Assembly (NCBI RefSeq): GCF_015355755.1
Contig: NZ_JACVEE010000004.1
Span: 496,001 to 560,000, forward strand
Length of the DNA: 64,000 bases
Source: Nocardia sp. XZ_19_385
GTDB lineage: Bacteria > Actinomycetota > Actinomycetes > Mycobacteriales > Mycobacteriaceae
Direction of reading: 5' to 3'
The position numbers were made by a program, and so were the translations under genes. This document shows positions 17,040 to 27,287 of this stretch, in pieces. How positions within the stretch are numbered: position 1 is the stretch's first letter; the number at the start of each line of letters is the position of its first letter. Under the pieces are notes generated by a model that worked only from the letters and a program-made list of their open reading frames with translations, ran no database searches and had not been told where the DNA came from.

Positions 17040-17708
17040 CTAGATCGCGTCGCCGGGGCTGACGCGCGGCTTCGGGGCGCGCATCTTGCGGATCTGCGAG
17101 GCCCGCACGAACGCGTACCAGCCCAGCTTGACGCCGCCGTCGGTGGTCTCGGGGAACCGCTCCCGCACCCGGTTGTTGACCGTGCGCCCGAGGATGACGC
17201 CCTCGACCATCATGAAGAGCATCATGCCGAGCATGACCAAGGTCACGTAGCCCTGGTAGGCGGGCAGCACGAAGGTGGTCAGGATCAGCACCAGCGCCAT
17301 CGGCATGAACAGTCCGACCAGGTTGCGCCGGGCGTCGACTACGTCACGTGTGAAGGCGCGAACCGGGCCCTGATCGCGCGGCAGCAGGTACTTGTCCTCA
17401 CCGGCGAGCATGCGCTGGCGCCGGTCCTGGGCGGCCAGACGGCGTTCGGCCGAGGCTGCTTTCCGGTCCGCCTTGTTGCCGCGGGTGGCCTTGCGCCGGG
17501 CCCGCGCTTCCTTGGAGGTGAGGGGTGCGGGCGCGACCGGGCCGCGCCGCTTCCCTTGTGCGTCACGACGTTTCGGCGTCGGACGGCCTTTGCCGAGGGT
17601 GACAGTGGATGAGTTGCGGGTGTCGGAGGCCACGCCACCGTTCGCGTCCGCCGTGGTGTCGGCGGTCGCGTCGGTGGTGCTGGACTCGCCGCGACGGAAC
17701 AATTTCAC
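17040..17708 (-). CDS. DUF3043 membrane protein
   Basis: 222 residues. A long basic, Ala/Arg-rich cytoplasmic N-terminus (about 1-115) leads to two membrane spans (about 132-180, around 'NLVGLFMPMALVLILTTFVL' and 'VTLVMLGMMLFMMVEGVIL') and a short charged tail. This matches the actinobacterial DUF3043 family and the position of Rv2206 in M. tuberculosis. The function is unknown. It is divergent from the Fe-S carrier gene. Confidence 0.85.
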   Translation of the reverse strand: MKLFRRGESSTTDATADTTADANGGVASDTRNSSTVTLGKGRPTPKRRDAQGKRRGPVAPAPLTSKEARARRKATRGNKADRKAASAERRLAAQDRRQRMLAGEDKYLLPRDQGPVRAFTRDVVDARRNLVGLFMPMALVLILTTFVLPAYQGYVTLVMLGMMLFMMVEGVILGRTVNNRVRERFPETTDGGVKLGWYAFVRASQIRKMRAPKPRVSPGDAI

Positions 17709-17893
17709 AGCGACCAGGCTATTCGATGCGGGGCGCAGTCGGAAACGCGCGGGTCCCGGAAAGTCCAGGAGCGGATGTTCTGTGTGAGTACGGTGGTGGC
17801 AAGATAGGGAATAGCAGCCCGCTGAGTGGTGTTGAGGACCACGAGCCGTGCGCTGTTCACGGGTTGACCACAGCTGTCCCTTTAGGAGAGTTC

Positions 17894-18244
17894 ATGACTG
17901 TGCAGAACGAGACCGAAACTCACGGCGCGATCCTGACCGAGGCCGCCGCCATCAAGGCGAAGGCGCTGCTGGAGCAGGAAGGCCGCGACGACCTGGCGCT
18001 GCGCATCGCTGTGCAGCCGGGCGGTTGCGCCGGCCTGCGCTACCAGCTCTTCTTCGACGACCGTTCGCTCGACGGCGACCTCGTCGCCGACTTCAACGGC
18101 GTCAAGCTGGCCATCGACCGGATGAGCGCCCCGTACGTCCAGGGTGCCTCGATCGACTTCGTCGACACCATCGAGAAGCAGGGCTTCACCATCGACAACC
18201 CCAACGCCACGGGTTCGTGCGCCTGCGGCGACTCCTTCAACTGA
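17894..18244 (+). CDS. erpA: A-type iron-sulfur carrier (HesB/ErpA family)
   Basis: 116 residues from ATG 17894, with TAGGAGAG 4-11 nt upstream. The three cluster-ligand cysteines are in 'PGGCAGLRYQLFF' and 'GSCACGDSF' (CAC in place of the commoner CGC). These proteins carry [2Fe-2S] or [4Fe-4S] clusters to target enzymes. The equivalent M. tuberculosis gene is Rv2204c. It is single, followed by a strong terminator. Confidence 0.9.
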   Translation: MTVQNETETHGAILTEAAAIKAKALLEQEGRDDLALRIAVQPGGCAGLRYQLFFDDRSLDGDLVADFNGVKLAIDRMSAPYVQGASIDFVDTIEKQGFTIDNPNATGSCACGDSFN

Positions 18245-18255
18245 GCTGAGATTGA

Positions 18256-19296
<1,041 letters not shown>

Positions 19297-19306
19297 GCTA
19301 CCGAAT

Positions 19307-19347
19307 GCGAAGCGCCCCTCGGCCCGAAAGGCTGAGGGGCGCTTCGC
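19307..19347. terminator. Bidirectional terminator between adoK and asnB
   Basis: GCGAAGCGCCCCTC (19307-19320) pairs with GAGGGGCGCTTCGC (19334-19347) around a short inner GGCC/GGCT pairing. The two genes converge here. Confidence 0.75.
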
Positions 19348-19359
19348 TGTTCGTAGAGC

Positions 19360-21303
19360 TCAGAGCGAAACCGGGTACACCGGCTCCTGGATATCGGGCT
19401 TGATCCGGTCCTCGACGAAGATGCCGTGCCACACCATGAACACCAGCAGCGTCCACAACCGGCGGCTGTGGTCCGAGCGCCCGGCGCGATGGTCGTCGAG
19501 CATGCCCTTGATCGCGGCCTTGTCCAGCAGGTGGTCGGTCTGCGAGTCGGCGATGGTCTGCTGGGCCCAGTCATAGAGTTCGGTGCCGCGCAGCCAATGC
19601 CGCATCGGGACCGGGAAACCGAGCTTGGCGCGATGCAGCACATGCCCGGGCACGATGCCCTCGAGGGCTTGGCGCAGCGCGTATTTGGTGGTGTCCTTGG
19701 TGATCTTCTGCTCGAACGGCAGCTGCTCGGCGACCTCGAAGACCGCCGAATCCAGGAACGGCACGCGCAGTTCCAGGGAGTTCGCCATGGTCATCTTGTC
19801 GGCCTTGACCAGGATGTCGCCGCGCAGCCAGGTGAACAGGTCCAGGTGCTGCATCCGCACCACCGGGTCCCAGCCGCGCGACTGCGCGTAGATCGGGGCG
19901 GTGACGTCCTGGTGGGTCCATTCCGGCCGGAACTCGCGCAGCACGGCACGCAGCTGCGCGTCGTTGAAGCTGCGCGCGTTGCCGTAGTAGCGCTCTTCCA
20001 GCGTCAGCGAACCGCGGTGCAGCAGGCTCTTGCCGCGGGTGCCGTCCGGGATCCGATCCGAGAGCCGGCCCGCGAGCTTACGCACACCGCGCGGCAGGTA
20101 CTCGAACGGCTTGAGCGACAACGGCTCCCGGTAGATGGTGTAGCCACCGAACAGCTCGTCGGCGCCCTCGCCGGAAAGCACCACCTTGACGTGCTTGCGG
20201 GCCTCCTTGGCCACGAAGTACAGCGGCACCAGCGCCGGGTCGGCCACCGGATCGTCCAGGTACCAGACGATCTCGGGGATGGCGGCGGCGAACTCGGCGG
20301 GGGAGACGGTCCGCACGATATGACGCGCGCCGATCGCCTCGGCGCTCTCGGCGGCCACGTCGGCCTCGGAGTAGCCCTCGCGTTCGAATGCCGCGGTGAA
20401 GGTGATGAGTTTCGGGTTGTGCCGGATGGCCAGCGCCGCGATGGCGGTGGAGTCGATGCCGCCGGACAGGAACGAGCCGACGGTGACATCCGCGCGCATG
20501 TGCTTGGCGACGGAATCCTCCAGCGCCTGCGCGATTTCGCGGTAGCGGGCCTGCTCCGAACCAGCCGCGAAGGGGCGGATCTTGAAGCCGGGATGGAAGT
20601 ACCGGCTGACCTTCGGCTCCTGACCCGGCCGAATCGTGGCATAGCTGCCGGACTCCAGCCGGCGAATATCCTTGTGCAGCGTCTCGGGCTCGGGCACGTA
20701 CTGCAGCACCGTGTAGTGCTCGAGCGCCCGCGGATCCAGCGCGTCGCTCAGCCCGAGCGTAGGCAGTAACTGCAGCAGGCTCTTCTTCTCGCTGCCGAAC
20801 GCGGTGCCGCCGGGCCCGGTCGCCAGGAACAGCGGCTTGATGCCGAACGGGTCGCGCGCGACGAACAGATCCTGAGTCTCGGTGTCCCAGATCGCGAACG
20901 CGAACATGCCGCGCAGCTTCCGGACCGCCTCGGGGCCCCAGTAGTGGAAGGCCGCGACGATGGTCTCGCTGTCGCCCTCGGTCAGGAACATCTGACCGTC
21001 CGGGAACTCCGCGCCGTGCGCCTTGGTCAGTTCCGCGCGCAGCTCGATGTAGTTGTAGATCTCGCCGTTGAAGGTGAGCGCGTACCGCTGCCGGTTCTCC
21101 GGCGGGCCCCAGCGCAGCGGCTGGTGCGAGTGCTCGATGTCGATGATCGACAGGCGGTTGAACCCGAAGATGATGTGGTCGTCGTGCCAGGTGCCGCGTT
21201 CGTCCGGCCCACGATGGCGCACGCAGTGCAAGGCGTCGTACACCTGCTGCACGACTTCGTCGGTTGCCGCATCAGAACTCAGATATCCGAGCAGTCCACA
21301 CAC
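19360..21303 (-). CDS. asnB: Asparagine synthetase (glutamine-hydrolysing)
   Basis: 647 residues from GTG 21303, which places the N-terminal nucleophile Cys at position 2 (VCGLLGYL...). The glutaminase half has 'RGPDERG', 'FNGEIYNYIELR' and 'FAFAIWD'. The synthetase half has the PP-loop SFLSGGIDSTAIAAL. It makes asparagine from aspartate, glutamine and ATP. It is divergent from ctaC, an arrangement conserved with M. tuberculosis Rv2201/Rv2200c. A second, different enzyme of the class is at 50161-51999. Confidence 0.93.
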   Translation of the reverse strand: MCGLLGYLSSDAATDEVVQQVYDALHCVRHRGPDERGTWHDDHIIFGFNRLSIIDIEHSHQPLRWGPPENRQRYALTFNGEIYNYIELRAELTKAHGAEFPDGQMFLTEGDSETIVAAFHYWGPEAVRKLRGMFAFAIWDTETQDLFVARDPFGIKPLFLATGPGGTAFGSEKKSLLQLLPTLGLSDALDPRALEHYTVLQYVPEPETLHKDIRRLESGSYATIRPGQEPKVSRYFHPGFKIRPFAAGSEQARYREIAQALEDSVAKHMRADVTVGSFLSGGIDSTAIAALAIRHNPKLITFTAAFEREGYSEADVAAESAEAIGARHIVRTVSPAEFAAAIPEIVWYLDDPVADPALVPLYFVAKEARKHVKVVLSGEGADELFGGYTIYREPLSLKPFEYLPRGVRKLAGRLSDRIPDGTRGKSLLHRGSLTLEERYYGNARSFNDAQLRAVLREFRPEWTHQDVTAPIYAQSRGWDPVVRMQHLDLFTWLRGDILVKADKMTMANSLELRVPFLDSAVFEVAEQLPFEQKITKDTTKYALRQALEGIVPGHVLHRAKLGFPVPMRHWLRGTELYDWAQQTIADSQTDHLLDKAAIKGMLDDHRAGRSDHSRRLWTLLVFMVWHGIFVEDRIKPDIQEPVYPVSL

Positions 21304-21666
21304 GGCGTCGGCAACCTCTTTCGTAACGGGGGATTGTTGGCACCGAGTATGCCGTACCGCGAACCGAAATGTTGTGTCCGCCTGCGGCTGACGGGTCACC
21401 CCAACCCTGTGTCCAGCGCTTTTGCCGCAAGGCCCGGCGGTGCGGCGCTACCGGTTCAGTATCGGCGGAGTGTCGAACGCGACCCGACGCAAAACTGTGC
21501 GCCGGTTTGGTCTACGCTGCGTAGTACTCAGGTCCTTCTCAGCTGGCGTGTGCTCGACAGTGCATGTCCGCACGGAGGCCCTGAAACGTGCTTAGGAAGT
21601 GCCGCCGGGAGATCGCACCCCGTCGGCGCAGATGTCGGAATGTGTGGCGACCAGGAAGGCGTGAGC
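21304..21666. other. Divergent control region of asnB and ctaC
   Basis: 363 bp without a gene. It holds a 13-nt palindrome CTACGCTGCGTAG (21512-21524) about 150 bp before ctaC, overlapping a possible TACGCT -10 box, so ctaC may have a 5' leader of over 100 nt. No riboswitch class is recognised. Confidence 0.5.
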
Positions 21667-22755
21667 GTGGCGCACAAGGCGAGCGAAGAGATCGGGGCCG
21701 GACCCGCGGAGGGTCGGCGGGGCCGCGTCCTTCGACGGGCCGGGCTGGCGGTGTCCCTCGGGATCACCGCGATGCTCGTCTCGGGCTGCTCGATCGACAA
21801 TGTTTGGCTGCGGTTCGGCTGGCCTTCGGGTGTCACGCCGCAGGCCACCCGGATGCGGGAGCTGTGGACCTGGTCGGTCCTGGCCGCGCTCGCGATGGGT
21901 GTGCTGGTGTGGGGCCTGACCTTCTGGACGGTCGCCTTCCACCGTAAGAAGAAGGACTCCCCGGAGTTCCCGCGCCAGACCGGCTACAACGTGCCGCTGG
22001 AGCTCACCTACACGGCGATCCCGTTCGTCATCATCGCGGTGCTGTTCTACTTCACCGTCGTGGTGCAGAACTACGTGCACGAGAAGGTGGCCGATCCCGA
22101 CGTCACCATCGATGTGACGGCGTTCCAGTGGAACTGGAAGTTCGGCTACCGCGAGGTGGACTTCAAGGACGGCTTCAAGTACGACGGCGTCGACACCGCG
22201 AGCCAGGCCAGGGCGCAGGAACAGCTCGAGGGCTACAAAGAGCTGAAGAACGACAAGGGTCACCCGCAGCCGGGCCCGGTGCACGGCAAGCCGGCCAACG
22301 ACATCCTGTCCTACCTGCACTACAACAAGATCGAGACGATCGGTAACTCGCAGGAGATCCCGGTCCTGGTGCTGCCGACCAATCGGGTCATCGAGTTCGA
22401 GCTCGCCGCCATGGACGTCATCCACGCCTTCTGGGTGCCGGAGTTCCTGTTCAAGCGCGACGTGATCCCGAACCCGAAGGAAAACCAGTCGGACAACGTC
22501 TTCCAGATCTCCAAGATCGAGAAGGAAGGCGCCTTCGTCGGCCGCTGTGCGGAAATGTGCGGCACCTTCCACTCGATGATGAACTTCGAGGTCCGCGCGG
22601 TCTCGCCGGAGAAGTTCGTCAAGTACATGGAGGGGCGCCAGGCGGGCATGACCAACGCCCAGGCGCTGGAGTCCATCGGCGAGTCGCCGGTCGCGACGTC
22701 CACGCAGCCGTTCAATACTGACCGCACGGTCAAGAGCGCCTCCGAAGCCAAGTGA
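21667..22755 (+). CDS. ctaC: aa3-type cytochrome c oxidase subunit II
   Basis: 362 residues from GTG 21667, 8 nt after AGGAAGG (GTG 21661 is an alternative). A lipoprotein signal ends in LVSGC, so the N-terminus is probably lipid-anchored. Two membrane spans follow (about 60-85 and 105-130). The CuA domain has 'DVIHAFWVPEFLFKRD' and 'GRCAEMCGTFHSMM', with both Cys, the His and the Met ligands. It takes electrons from the QcrC diheme cytochrome in the bc1-aa3 supercomplex. Co-transcribed with ctaF 13 nt downstream. Confidence 0.95.
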   Translation: MAHKASEEIGAGPAEGRRGRVLRRAGLAVSLGITAMLVSGCSIDNVWLRFGWPSGVTPQATRMRELWTWSVLAALAMGVLVWGLTFWTVAFHRKKKDSPEFPRQTGYNVPLELTYTAIPFVIIAVLFYFTVVVQNYVHEKVADPDVTIDVTAFQWNWKFGYREVDFKDGFKYDGVDTASQARAQEQLEGYKELKNDKGHPQPGPVHGKPANDILSYLHYNKIETIGNSQEIPVLVLPTNRVIEFELAAMDVIHAFWVPEFLFKRDVIPNPKENQSDNVFQISKIEKEGAFVGRCAEMCGTFHSMMNFEVRAVSPEKFVKYMEGRQAGMTNAQALESIGESPVATSTQPFNTDRTVKSASEAK

Positions 22756-22768
22756 GGATTGAGCTGAC

Positions 22769-23185
22769 ATGAAGATCGAAGCGCGCATTTTCGAACTCCT
22801 CACGATTTTCTTCGTGATCACCGGTGTGATCTACGGGTTCTTCACCGCGCAGTCCCGCACCGGCATCGAGTGGGCGGGCACCACCGCGATCGTGCTGACC
22901 GCGGGTCTGTCGTTGATCATCGGCACCTACTTCCGGTTCGTGGCCCGTCGTCTGGACCTGCGTCCCGAGGACTACGAGGACGCCGAGATCGTCGACGGCG
23001 CGGGCGATCTGGGCTTCTTCTCGCCCGGCAGCTTCTGGCCCATCTCGCTGGCCGCCGCCGGTTCGACCGCGGCCCTGGGCCTGGCGTTCTGGCAGTACTG
23101 GCTGATCGCGATCGGTGTGGTGGCCGTGCTGGTCGCCGCGGCGGGCCTGGTGTTCGAGTACTACCTCGGCCCGGAAAAGCACTGA
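22769..23185 (+). CDS. ctaF: Cytochrome c oxidase subunit 4
   Basis: 138 residues. Four hydrophobic segments and the start [19 protein letters not shown] with '[20 protein letters not shown]' identify the actinobacterial subunit IV (Rv2199c group). It is an accessory membrane subunit of the aa3 oxidase. It follows ctaC with a small gap and a weak GAGG site. Confidence 0.93.
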   Translation: MKIEARIFELLTIFFVITGVIYGFFTAQSRTGIEWAGTTAIVLTAGLSLIIGTYFRFVARRLDLRPEDYEDAEIVDGAGDLGFFSPGSFWPISLAAAGSTAALGLAFWQYWLIAIGVVAVLVAAAGLVFEYYLGPEKH

Positions 23186-23186
23186 G

Positions 23187-23966
23187 CTAGACGCTCTTGG
23201 AGGCACCCCATCGGGATTCCGGTGGGGTGCTTCGCTTTATCCGGCCGCGCAAGGTCCGGGCCAATCGGGGTTCGATACGGTCCGGGTGGGCGCGGATGGC
23301 GGTTTCGATGGACCGGGCTGCTTCGGCGGCCGGGCTCTGGACGGTGCTGACCTGAATGCCGTGCGGGGCGAGTTCGGTGTCGGTGCATTCACCGAAGGTG
23401 GTCCAGGCGGCCTGGGCGGCGGCGTAGGAGGCCAAATGCGGTGTCGCGGCGCTCCCGGGGCCCACGTTGATTACCTGCCCGGAGCCGGACTGCAACATGG
23501 CCGGTAAGAGGCCGAGGGTCAGGCGCAGGGGGCCGAAGTAGTTGGCGGCCATCATGCGCTGATAGTCACGGAACCGATTGCTGGACTGGGCGAGCGGCCT
23601 GCGCGGCGGGCGGCCGGCATTGTTGACCAGCACGTCGATGGTCCGGAACTCGGTGAGCACCCACCGCACGAGCTGGTCGACGTCCCCGAGTGCGGAGAGG
23701 TCACATCGGTACCAGCGGGCGAACCCGCCGGTACCGATGATCTCACTGCACACGGAGACGAGCTGATCCCCGTGCGGGGCGACCAGCACCAGGTGCGCGC
23801 CGCGAGCAGCGAGCCGGGCCGCGGTGGCCCGCCCGACCTCCGAACACGCGTCGGTGATCAGGATCCGCAGGCCCGCAAGGGAATCGGCGGGACACTCTTG
23901 GTCGCGGTCGGACCTGCGGAGTAGCTCAAGGAACGACGGAACCGGGGCGGGGCGGAATTCGAGCAT
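23187..23966 (-). CDS. SDR-like protein with degraded catalytic motifs
   Basis: 259 residues with a Rossmann SDR layout: 'LRILITDACSEVGRATAARL' (about 33-52), 'DVLVNNAG' (about 110-117) and a helix equivalent to the active site. Key residues are changed: the nucleotide loop TGxxxGxG reads TDACSEVG, the catalytic YxxxK reads YAAAQ, and the Ser 13 residues before the Tyr is Val. It is therefore probably catalytically weak or a regulatory/partner protein. It lies 135 bp downstream of an FAD-linked oxidase on the same strand. It converges on ctaF with 1 bp between the ends. Family sure, activity doubtful. Confidence 0.8.
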   Translation of the reverse strand: MLEFRPAPVPSFLELLRRSDRDQECPADSLAGLRILITDACSEVGRATAARLAARGAHLVLVAPHGDQLVSVCSEIIGTGGFARWYRCDLSALGDVDQLVRWVLTEFRTIDVLVNNAGRPPRRPLAQSSNRFRDYQRMMAANYFGPLRLTLGLLPAMLQSGSGQVINVGPGSAATPHLASYAAAQAAWTTFGECTDTELAPHGIQVSTVQSPAAEAARSIETAIRAHPDRIEPRLARTLRGRIKRSTPPESRWGASKSV

Positions 23967-24101
23967 CGGAGCAGCAACCTTCGCATCAGGTGGAACGCTG
24001 ATCTAACGCATCGACACCCCGCCGACGGTGCCGAAGTTTGCTCGCGACCATCAGGGGCGGTGGAGCAACCCCTCGGCGACTAATCGCGGCGTGAGTGGAG
24101 T

Positions 24102-25379
24102 CTAATCCGCCGACTCGTATCGCAGGGCGTGTTCGGAGGTGCAGATCTCATCGATTCCGGAGACGATGTCGCGCAACAACTCCGATGGCAGCGCCGAGGG
24201 GCGCAACCGGCAGGTGAAGGTGATCAGCGCGTGGTCGTCGGTGGGCAGGTTCCGCGTCGCGGCCTGGGCCTGCAGGTATTTCGAACGCACCCCGTAGGTC
24301 ATGGCCGAGATGACGGTGAAGCAGCCGGTGCGTTCGCGGTGCCCGGCGAACAGGTCGTGCAGCCGGTAGAACACCGAGGTGTAGTTGGCCAGCGGCGCGA
24401 AAATCCCGACGCGGTAGGCGGGTCCGCGCTCGGAGGAACTGATGACGGTGTCCGCCAGATACTCCGCGTCGCGCAGGGTCAGCACCTTCGGGGCGAACAT
24501 GAGCGCGCCCGCCGCGGCGTTGCGCACCGGCATACCGGCCTTGCCGCTGGCGGCAGAAGCGATGGCGCCCAACGACTTCCGGGTGCGGGTGCCGACCTCG
24601 CGGCGAGCACGCAGCGACCGGGTCGGAGTGGTGGGGTAGAGGCTGGACCACTGGCCGAAGCGCACGGTACCCAGCTGCACCTGGCCGGTGCCCACCGGCC
24701 GCGAAACCTTCAGCGGCGCGGTGTCGACCCAGCGGCCCACCTGCAAGGCGGCGTTGCCGGGCTTGATGATCTCGGCGTAGGCGTGCTCGATGAAGGAATC
24801 GAAATCGAGGAACCGGCCGGCGTCGGTGGTGAGCCAGGTGTGGTCCTTGTCGATATCGACGGCATCCAGGGTGAGCGCGGTGATGATGCCCGCACGCCCG
24901 CCCGCACCGAGGATCCGATGGAAACGCTCGGTGTGATGAGTGCGCCCGCAGGTGCCGATGCGCCCGTCCGGATCGACGTACTCCAGATCCACGATCTGGT
25001 CGATGAACAGGCCGTACTTGTGCGAGGCGCTGCTCACGCCGCCGACCGAGGCGAAACCGCCCGCGGTGATGTCGCGGTGGTCGCCGACGATCGGCAGGCC
25101 CAGCCCGTGTGCCCCGAGGCGGCGATCGATATCGGAGAGTTTGGCTCCGGCTTGGACCCGCACGGTGCGTCTGCCCAGGTTGATGTCGAGGACCGAGTTC
25201 ATCCGGCGCAGGGAGACAACGGTTCTTTGGTCGGGTAAGGAGAGGCCGTCGTCGAGTTGTTCGCCGCCGCGCACCATGAGTTGCTCGGCGCGATCTCGTG
25301 AATCCCGCACCGTGCGAACCACATCCGCGGTGTCGCGAGGTAGAAATTCGGCGGCGGAAACAAGACGCGGCGTGCTCAT
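24102..25379 (-). CDS. FAD-binding oxidoreductase (PCMH-type)
   Basis: 425 residues from ATG 25379 (MSTPRLVSAAEFLPRDT); the frame continues upstream into a hairpin repeat but that part is not protein-like. The FAD domain spans about 25-195 with 'INLGRRTVRVQAGAKLSDID' and 'DITAGGFASVGGVSSASHKY'. The C-terminal substrate half (about 200-425) is less conserved. The overall plan resembles DprE1-type oxidases, and it is followed by an SDR-like gene as dprE1 is by dprE2, but the SDR is degenerate. The substrate is unknown. Confidence 0.82.
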   Translation of the reverse strand: MSTPRLVSAAEFLPRDTADVVRTVRDSRDRAEQLMVRGGEQLDDGLSLPDQRTVVSLRRMNSVLDINLGRRTVRVQAGAKLSDIDRRLGAHGLGLPIVGDHRDITAGGFASVGGVSSASHKYGLFIDQIVDLEYVDPDGRIGTCGRTHHTERFHRILGAGGRAGIITALTLDAVDIDKDHTWLTTDAGRFLDFDSFIEHAYAEIIKPGNAALQVGRWVDTAPLKVSRPVGTGQVQLGTVRFGQWSSLYPTTPTRSLRARREVGTRTRKSLGAIASAASGKAGMPVRNAAAGALMFAPKVLTLRDAEYLADTVISSSERGPAYRVGIFAPLANYTSVFYRLHDLFAGHRERTGCFTVISAMTYGVRSKYLQAQAATRNLPTDDHALITFTCRLRPSALPSELLRDIVSGIDEICTSEHALRYESAD

Positions 25380-25402
25380 GGATCGAAAGCTAACCATAGG
25401 GG

Positions 25403-25535
25403 GGTCGTCAGCGCGACACCTCGCTTCGCTCGGCTTTCGCGCTGCCGACCTGAGTGGGGTTGGCACCGGGGGCGCTTCGCTTCCCCGGTGCCGCACTGCT
25501 TCGGGCTTGCCTTCGCTTCGCTCGGCGTTCACCCT
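25403..25535. repeat. Composite three-hairpin repeat, copy 2
   Basis: Hairpin 1 arms are GGTCGTCAGCGCG (25403-25415) and CGCGCTGCCGACC (25438-25450), with the loop CTCGCTTCGCTCGGC. Hairpin 2 is GGCACCGGGG (25462-25471) with CCCCGGTGCC (25483-25492). The third part (25493-25535) matches copy 1. Compared with copy 1 (10334-10469), loop and hairpin 2 are conserved while the hairpin 1 arms changed in step. It sits 24 bp before the FAD gene start. Confidence 0.8.
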
Positions 25536-25658
25536 GCGTAATGCATTGGATGGATTGCGATGGGGGACGGCTGTGCTTAGGACGGTGAGGGATTCAGAAT
25601 GGTGGGGGGACTCAGAAAATGGTGCGGGGATTTGGGAGGGTGCTGGGGATTTGCGCGG

Positions 25659-25708
25659 ATAAGGGGCTGGGGCTTTTCATCCTGTCGGTGACAGACCTGG
25701 CCCCTTAG
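25659..25708. other. Long inverted repeat downstream of the ABC1 gene
   Basis: TAAGGGGCTGG pairs (one mismatch) with CTGGCCCCTTA, enclosing a small CTGTCGGTGACAG hairpin. It may serve as a terminator for the ABC1-like gene (minus strand). The 25536-25807 stretch has no gene. Confidence 0.45.
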
Positions 25709-25710
25709 CG

Positions 25711-25810
25711 CACGTCCCGTGTGACATCACCAATGTCATGGTCCACTTGCCGCTGAAAGATCCGCCGCTCAGCTCACGTCCCGTGTGACGTCACCGACGT
25801 CGTGGTCCTA
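25711..25810. repeat. Two 36-bp direct repeats forming matched hairpins
   Basis: CACGTCCCGTGTGAC begins both copies (25711-25746 and 25775-25810, 64 bp apart). Copy 1 folds TGACAT-caccA-ATGTCA and copy 2 folds TGACGT-caccG-ACGTCG, so the A/G differences keep most of the pairing. Copy 2 reaches the ABC1 stop codon. Confidence 0.55.
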
Positions 25811-27202
25811 GTCGAGGGTGTCGACGATTTCGGGGAACCAGCGGGTGAATTCGGCGCGGAGGGGGAGTTCGGCGCGGAGTTGGCCTAGGACGCCTAGGCC
25901 GGCTAGGGCGGTGCGGGCGACGGGGGTGTGTTGGGAGGGCATGGTTAGTTGGCGGATTACGTTGGTGACGCGGAGGTCGGTGACGGCGCGGAGGTGGGTG
26001 CGGAGCCAGTTGGGGGTTAGGGCGATGGTGGGGGCGGTGACGGCGTCGCGGATGGGGGTTAGGCGGGCGATGACGGTTTCGATGTCGAGGTCGCGGCCGG
26101 GTTCGATGTAGCCGTGGCGGCGGATTGCGGACTCTAATTCGGCCGGGGTGCAGGAGAATAGGGCGGGGGCGAAGTCTTTGGCCATGTCCAGGTAGCCGTG
26201 GGGCCAGGGGGCGCAGGCGCCGAAGTCGACTACGCCTAGGCGGCCGTCGGGCATGACGCGGAAGTTGCCGGGGTGGGGGTCGCCGTAGAGGAGGCCGGCG
26301 CGGGCTGGGCCGGATAGGAGGAAACGTAGGATCAGTAGGCCGATGCGGTTGCGTTCGGGACGGAGGGGGCCGTCGGGCCTCGAGCCGAGGGCGATGAGGC
26401 GGGATAGGGAGATGCCGTCCAGCCATTCGGTGATCAGGACGTCGCCGTATTGGGCGATGACCTGGGGGACAACGAAATCCGGGTCGTCGGCGTAGGCGGC
26501 GGCGAAGGCTCGTTGGTGGGTTGCTTCCAGGGAGTAGTCGAGTTCCTCGCGGATGTAGGAGCACAGGGCTTCGATGACGGCCTTGGTGTCGGCGCCGGGG
26601 AGCAGCGCCGAGAAGAGCGGGCCGATGCGGCGTAGGGATTGCAGGTCGTCGTAGATCGCTTGGCGGGCGCCGGGGTACATGACCTTGACCGCGACCGGTC
26701 GTCCGTCGTGCCAGACCGCGCGATGTACTTGGCCCACCGAAGCGGCCGCGGGTCGCCGGTCGTCGAATTCCTGGAACCTGGAGCGCCAGCCGGCTCCGAT
26801 ATGTGTCGCGAGCACACCGTGCACCGTCGCCGGGAGCATCGCCGGGGCCGAATCCTGTAGTCGGCCCAGTGCTTCCCGATACGGCGCGGCTACCTCGTCG
26901 GGCAGTACGAACTCGTACACCGCGAGCAGCTGGCCGAGTTTGGCGATGCATCCCTTCAACTCGCCGAGCACCTCGAACATGTGCTGGGCGGTGCGCAACC
27001 GGATCTCGCGATCGACCTCGTCGACCGATCGGCCCATTGCCCGTTTGCCGACCCCGGCCATCCGCCGGCCCGCGAACGCCACCGGCACCCCCGCCAGCTT
27101 CGCGCTGCGCACCAGCTTGCCCGCCGGTGGGACCCCGCCCCCGTCTGCCGGGGTCCGCTTGGGCAGCTGCACTATTCGACCACCGGTGTCGCGGCGGACC
27201 AT
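25808..27202 (-). CDS. ABC1/UbiB (AarF) family kinase-like protein
   Basis: 464 residues from ATG 27202, with a GAGG site 5-6 nt before it (GTG 27208 is possible). All ABC1 hallmarks are visible: KxGQ in '[11 protein letters not shown]' (about 86-96), the Ala-rich loop '[11 protein letters not shown]' (about 151-161), 'VAVKVMYPG', 'GDPHPGNFR' and 'VDFGA'. Members are atypical kinases or ATPases linked to isoprenoid quinone or lipid metabolism. No membrane span is obvious. No M. tuberculosis neighbour corresponds here; it looks like an accessory gene. Confidence 0.9.
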   Translation of the reverse strand: MVRRDTGGRIVQLPKRTPADGGGVPPAGKLVRSAKLAGVPVAFAGRRMAGVGKRAMGRSVDEVDREIRLRTAQHMFEVLGELKGCIAKLGQLLAVYEFVLPDEVAAPYREALGRLQDSAPAMLPATVHGVLATHIGAGWRSRFQEFDDRRPAAASVGQVHRAVWHDGRPVAVKVMYPGARQAIYDDLQSLRRIGPLFSALLPGADTKAVIEALCSYIREELDYSLEATHQRAFAAAYADDPDFVVPQVIAQYGDVLITEWLDGISLSRLIALGSRPDGPLRPERNRIGLLILRFLLSGPARAGLLYGDPHPGNFRVMPDGRLGVVDFGACAPWPHGYLDMAKDFAPALFSCTPAELESAIRRHGYIEPGRDLDIETVIARLTPIRDAVTAPTIALTPNWLRTHLRAVTDLRVTNVIRQLTMPSQHTPVARTALAGLGVLGQLRAELPLRAEFTRWFPEIVDTLD

Positions 27203-27287
27203 GCTCACCTCACTCGCACGCCGGCGCCGAAGCCACCCCTACCGTGAATTCCGCCCGGCGTTCGGTCCACGCTATCAACCCACCCCT

